From: Pontibacter diazotrophicus
GTDB lineage: Bacteria; Bacteroidota; Bacteroidia; Cytophagales; Hymenobacteraceae
Assembly (NCBI RefSeq): GCF_003367245.1
Contig: NZ_QRGR01000022.1
Location: 62,001-126,000 of the forward strand
DNA length: 64,000 bases
Direction: 5' to 3'
Shown here: piece after piece, positions 61,214 through 64,000 of the stretch
Layout of the letters: each line of letters opens with the position of its first letter
Position numbering within the stretch: the first letter of the stretch is position 1
Made by a program: the position numbers and the translations under genes
Notes under the pieces: model-generated
What the model saw: the letters and a program-made list of their open reading frames with translations, nothing else
The model's database searches: none
Told to the model about the DNA's origin: nothing

Positions 61214-63637
61214 ATGAAGAGAAATGTACAGCATGCAGTGACTCTATTATTTCTATTTTTATTCTATTTACCAACATTTGCCCAGCAACCGACGCTGGAA
61301 TGGGCGCAGCATTATAAGGCGTCTGCCGATGATGAAGACTCACCGTTGTCCATCGCTGTGGATGCTGAGGGTAACAGTTATGTGGCAGGTGTGAGCCAGG
61401 CAGAAGAACCTGTGAGGAGTACAACCATCAAATATAGCCCATCGGGGCAGCAACTATGGGCTGTTCAACCTGAAGGCAACTTCACCATTGTTGATATTGC
61501 CCTCGATAGTGACGGTGGAGTTTTCGTTACCGGCTACAGCAATGGCGACTACCTTACCATCCGGTATGACGCTACAACAGGTAAGCAAACATGGGTTCAG
61601 CACTATGATGGAACCGGACGTGCAGACGAAGCCACAGCCATCACCGTTGATGACGCTGGCGGCGTCTACGTCACCGGCCGCAGCCTGGACGACATATACC
61701 TCGACTACCAATACGCTACTATCCGATATGATGCCGCAACGGGGCAGCAGACCTGGGTGCAGCGATACGGAAACGAACTCGGAAATGATTATGCCACCGC
61801 TATCGCGGTTGACAACATGGGTGGCGTATACGTTACCGGTTCTAGCTACGGCGCAAGGCCCGTTGCCGTAGCCGCCACTGTTCGCTACGACGCCGCAACG
61901 GGAGAGCAGACCTGGGTGCAGCAGTATCAGGGAGGCTTCCATAGTGAGGCCTCAGCCATTGCAGTAGACAAGGCTGGGGGTGTTTACGTTACAGGCTACA
62001 GCAATGACTTCAGCTACGGTAGCGGTACCGGAGATGACAATTTCTTCACTACCCGTTACGCCGCCGCAACCGGAGAGCAGACCTGGTCCCAACACTATGA
62101 TGGGACCGGCAACGAAGACAGAGCCACAGACATTGCGGTTGATGACGCTGGCGGCGTCTACGTGACAGGCCGCAGCATAGGCCCCTACCTTGAATATGAA
62201 TACGCCACCATCCGGTATGATGCTTCCACAGGAGATCAAGACTGGGTTCAGCGCTACGGACACCCCTTCGGCGGTTATAGTGCCACAGCCATTGCGGTTG
62301 ATAACACCGGTGGCGTCTACGTCACCGGAACCGGCTCCGGCGTTAAAGATCCCGCTCACCTCATCGCCACCATCCGGTATGACGCCACTACGGGAGAGCA
62401 GGTTTGGGTTGAGAGTTACACCGGGACCGACAACAGTTCTGCCTGGGGCAGAGACATCGCTGTTGATAATGCGGGCAGCGTCTACGTCACGGGTATAAGT
62501 AATGGTGACTTTGTTACCATCAAGTACAGCCAGTGCCCGAAATTGGCTGAGGCCGCCATTACAGGTAGTACCACCGCAGCGGCTGGCACTAGTGGTTCTG
62601 TTTACTCCCTCTCCGGCACTGGCGCTACCTCCTTTACCTGGAACATCACAGACAGCGACGGCAACATGTATACTGACTTCACAGGCCAGGGCACGAATTC
62701 CATTTCCGTTGACTGGCCCTCCAGACCTGACCTGTTCAAAATAAGCCTCACCTACCGTGCAGGCAGCGGCTGCCCCTCTACTACCTCCGTTCTATACGTG
62801 CACGTTTTCGACCCCGAGGCGGGCTTTGTAACCGGAGGAGGCTGGTATGAGTCTCCCGCCAACCCCGACTACGAGTTTATGCAGGAGAGCAGAAGGGCTC
62901 ATTTGAGTCTGGTGGCCAGGTACAGCCAGAGAAATGAAAAAGAGGTGCAGGGCTCTACCAGGCTCCTGCTGCAGGCTGGCTCCTTCACCTTTAGGAGCAC
63001 GTCTTATGAGGCTGGCACACTGGTCATAACTGATAATTCCGCCTTTGTTAGAGGGCTTGGCACCGTCACCTACAGGGAGGGTCGGGGCCGCCCTGTCAAC
63101 GATGAGCGTGAGTTTGGCTTTTTAGTGGCAGCCACCGACGGTGATTTCGGGGCAGGGGCAGGACAAGACAGGTTCCGCCTCCAAATCTATGTCATCAACG
63201 AAGACGGCTCCCAGGGTGCTGTTGTTTACGACAACCAGGCCGGCTGCCCCTCAGCCAGCCTCGACGACAACGCCGAAGCTTGCACGGTAATAGGCGGGGG
63301 GAACATCACCATACACAAAAAGAACACAAATCGTATCACCAAAAAGCAATCTCTATCTGCCGGAATGTCTCTGGACAAACAGGAGCTAGAGGTATACCCT
63401 ACAGCCGTTTCTGACAGAGCCATGGTGAGTTTCTCACTTGAGCATGACGGCAATTACACTCTGGAGCTTTATGACATGAAGGGCGCACTCGTAAAGCGCA
63501 TAGCCGCTGGGGCAGCCGAGGCTGGCAGACAATATGAACAGGAGATTTCGGTAGAAGGAATGGGTGCAGGACTCTACCTGGCTCGCCTCACCACCGGCAC
63601 AAAAGTGCAGACTGTGAAACTGATTGTGCAGCGATAA
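61214..63637 (+). CDS. Secreted SBBP-repeat beta-propeller protein with type IX sorting domain
   Basis: An 807-residue secreted protein. Signal peptide 'VTLLFLFLFYLPTFAQ' (to about 24). Residues about 25-435 are eight or nine repeats of the type 'AVDNTGGVYVTGTGSG' plus 'YATIRYDAATGQQTWVQRYG', which are SBBP/PQQ-like propeller blades. A PKD/Ig-like domain (about 440-530) and a conserved beta domain (about 535-690, 'FVTGGGWYESPANPDYEF') follow. The end 'LEVYPTAVSDRAMVSFSLE' to 'GLYLARLTTGTKVQTVKLIV' is a Por secretion (T9SS type A) sorting domain. It is therefore exported by the type IX system and cell-surface attached or released. Ligand unknown. Confidence 0.9.
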   Translation: MKRNVQHAVTLLFLFLFYLPTFAQQPTLEWAQHYKASADDEDSPLSIAVDAEGNSYVAGVSQAEEPVRSTTIKYSPSGQQLWAVQPEGNFTIVDIALDSDGGVFVTGYSNGDYLTIRYDATTGKQTWVQHYDGTGRADEATAITVDDAGGVYVTGRSLDDIYLDYQYATIRYDAATGQQTWVQRYGNELGNDYATAIAVDNMGGVYVTGSSYGARPVAVAATVRYDAATGEQTWVQQYQGGFHSEASAIAVDKAGGVYVTGYSNDFSYGSGTGDDNFFTTRYAAATGEQTWSQHYDGTGNEDRATDIAVDDAGGVYVTGRSIGPYLEYEYATIRYDASTGDQDWVQRYGHPFGGYSATAIAVDNTGGVYVTGTGSGVKDPAHLIATIRYDATTGEQVWVESYTGTDNSSAWGRDIAVDNAGSVYVTGISNGDFVTIKYSQCPKLAEAAITGSTTAAAGTSGSVYSLSGTGATSFTWNITDSDGNMYTDFTGQGTNSISVDWPSRPDLFKISLTYRAGSGCPSTTSVLYVHVFDPEAGFVTGGGWYESPANPDYEFMQESRRAHLSLVARYSQRNEKEVQGSTRLLLQAGSFTFRSTSYEAGTLVITDNSAFVRGLGTVTYREGRGRPVNDEREFGFLVAATDGDFGAGAGQDRFRLQIYVINEDGSQGAVVYDNQAGCPSASLDDNAEACTVIGGGNITIHKKNTNRITKKQSLSAGMSLDKQELEVYPTAVSDRAMVSFSLEHDGNYTLELYDMKGALVKRIAAGAAEAGRQYEQEISVEGMGAGLYLARLTTGTKVQTVKLIVQR

Positions 63638-63694
63638 TTATTCGCTTTATCCTGGTGATTAGCTTCAGCTGTTTTTGCAGAAAGTATAATTTGG

Positions 63695-63741
63695 AAAACA
63701 AAGGGGCTTGGCACGTAAAACGCGCCAGGCCCCTTTGTTTT
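63695..63741 (+). terminator. Terminator after the SBBP-repeat gene
   Basis: AAAACAAAGGGGCTTGGC and GCCAGGCCCCTTTGTTTT form an almost perfect stem of about 18 bp with a short loop, 57 bp after the stop codon. Confidence 0.85.
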
Positions 63742-64000
63742 GTTGACGCCACCAGCCGTTTTAGCTACTCTTTCCTTTGAAACCATAATTTATAAGGAAA
63801 GGACTATCAAATATGTACCTTGAAATGCTTTGAACACACAAATCACTAACTAGCAACCACTTGAAGAAGCAGAAGGTGTTATTTTACTAATAAATTATAT
63901 AGTTATCATCACTTAAGCTACGTAGATCTATATAGGCTCTCCAGTAGCATTTCAGTCATCCTTTCACCCTGACTACCCACTCGGTCCCACTTTAGCCTGC
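63742..64000. other. Right-edge intergenic sequence
   Basis: AT-rich, no ORF, no hairpin or promoter box that I can support; the next gene lies outside the window. Confidence 0.4.

Overview
The window looks like chromosomal DNA of a Bacteroidota bacterium, most likely order Cytophagales (family Hymenobacteraceae, Pontibacter-like). The evidence is moderate GC, almost no Shine-Dalgarno sequences, several TAnnTTTG-type -7 boxes just ahead of genes, a secreted protein with a Por/type IX secretion C-terminal domain, and proteins whose best remembered relatives belong to that group. The genus is inference. There are no rRNA or tRNA genes, no prophage and no intact insertion sequence. The only mobile-element trace is one 161-bp MITE-like palindrome.

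Layout. 1-5.4 kb: a TolC / adaptor / RND pump operon whose first gene is cut by the window edge, followed by a small acyl-carrier-protein-like gene that lacks the usual serine. 5.5-12.2 kb (minus strand): a second pump operon, GbsR/MarR-type regulator, TolC, lipoprotein adaptor, RND permease, PII-like protein. 12.4-14 kb: a nucleotidyltransferase and metallophosphoesterase pair. 14.2-22.4 kb: surface glycan genes (GH2/GH5-like lipoprotein, cellulose-synthase-like GT2, sugar-nucleotide epimerase, GT39-like membrane transferase, methyltransferase-GT2 fusion). 22.4-24.4 kb: the MITE and a disordered RGG/YG-rich protein. 24.5-29 kb: GH25 lysozyme, a PLP enzyme of the D-threonine aldolase family, hemN and hemJ. 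29-32.6 kb: a zinc-ribbon coiled-coil protein, a MORN/YwqK repeat protein and a membrane protein of unknown function.

33-38.4 kb is a biotin operon, bioB-bioF-bioD-bioA, followed by a FabF-like ketosynthase. 38.6-41.1 kb holds lysC and lysA. 42.3-45.1 kb (minus strand) is metY-metX, preceded by a SAM-I riboswitch and a previously unlisted 46-codon leader ORF that ends in four cysteine codons. This is the most striking regulatory arrangement in the window. 45.6-52 kb carries purC, a STAS protein, rnz, a queuosine-precursor transporter, a DMT transporter, an NlpE-like protein and trpS. 52.2-60.7 kb carries an EF-hand lipoprotein, mgsA, hpd, a phosphohexomutase, a PAS-only protein with a degenerate CZB-like neighbour, a nitroreductase and small unknowns. 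61.2-63.6 kb is a large SBBP-repeat protein with a type IX sorting tail.

Most genes are housekeeping or biosynthetic. Many transcription units end in unusually long, near-perfect hairpins, several shared by convergent genes. Start codons were moved downstream from the longest ORF where a signal peptide, a promoter box, a terminator or family alignment argued for it.
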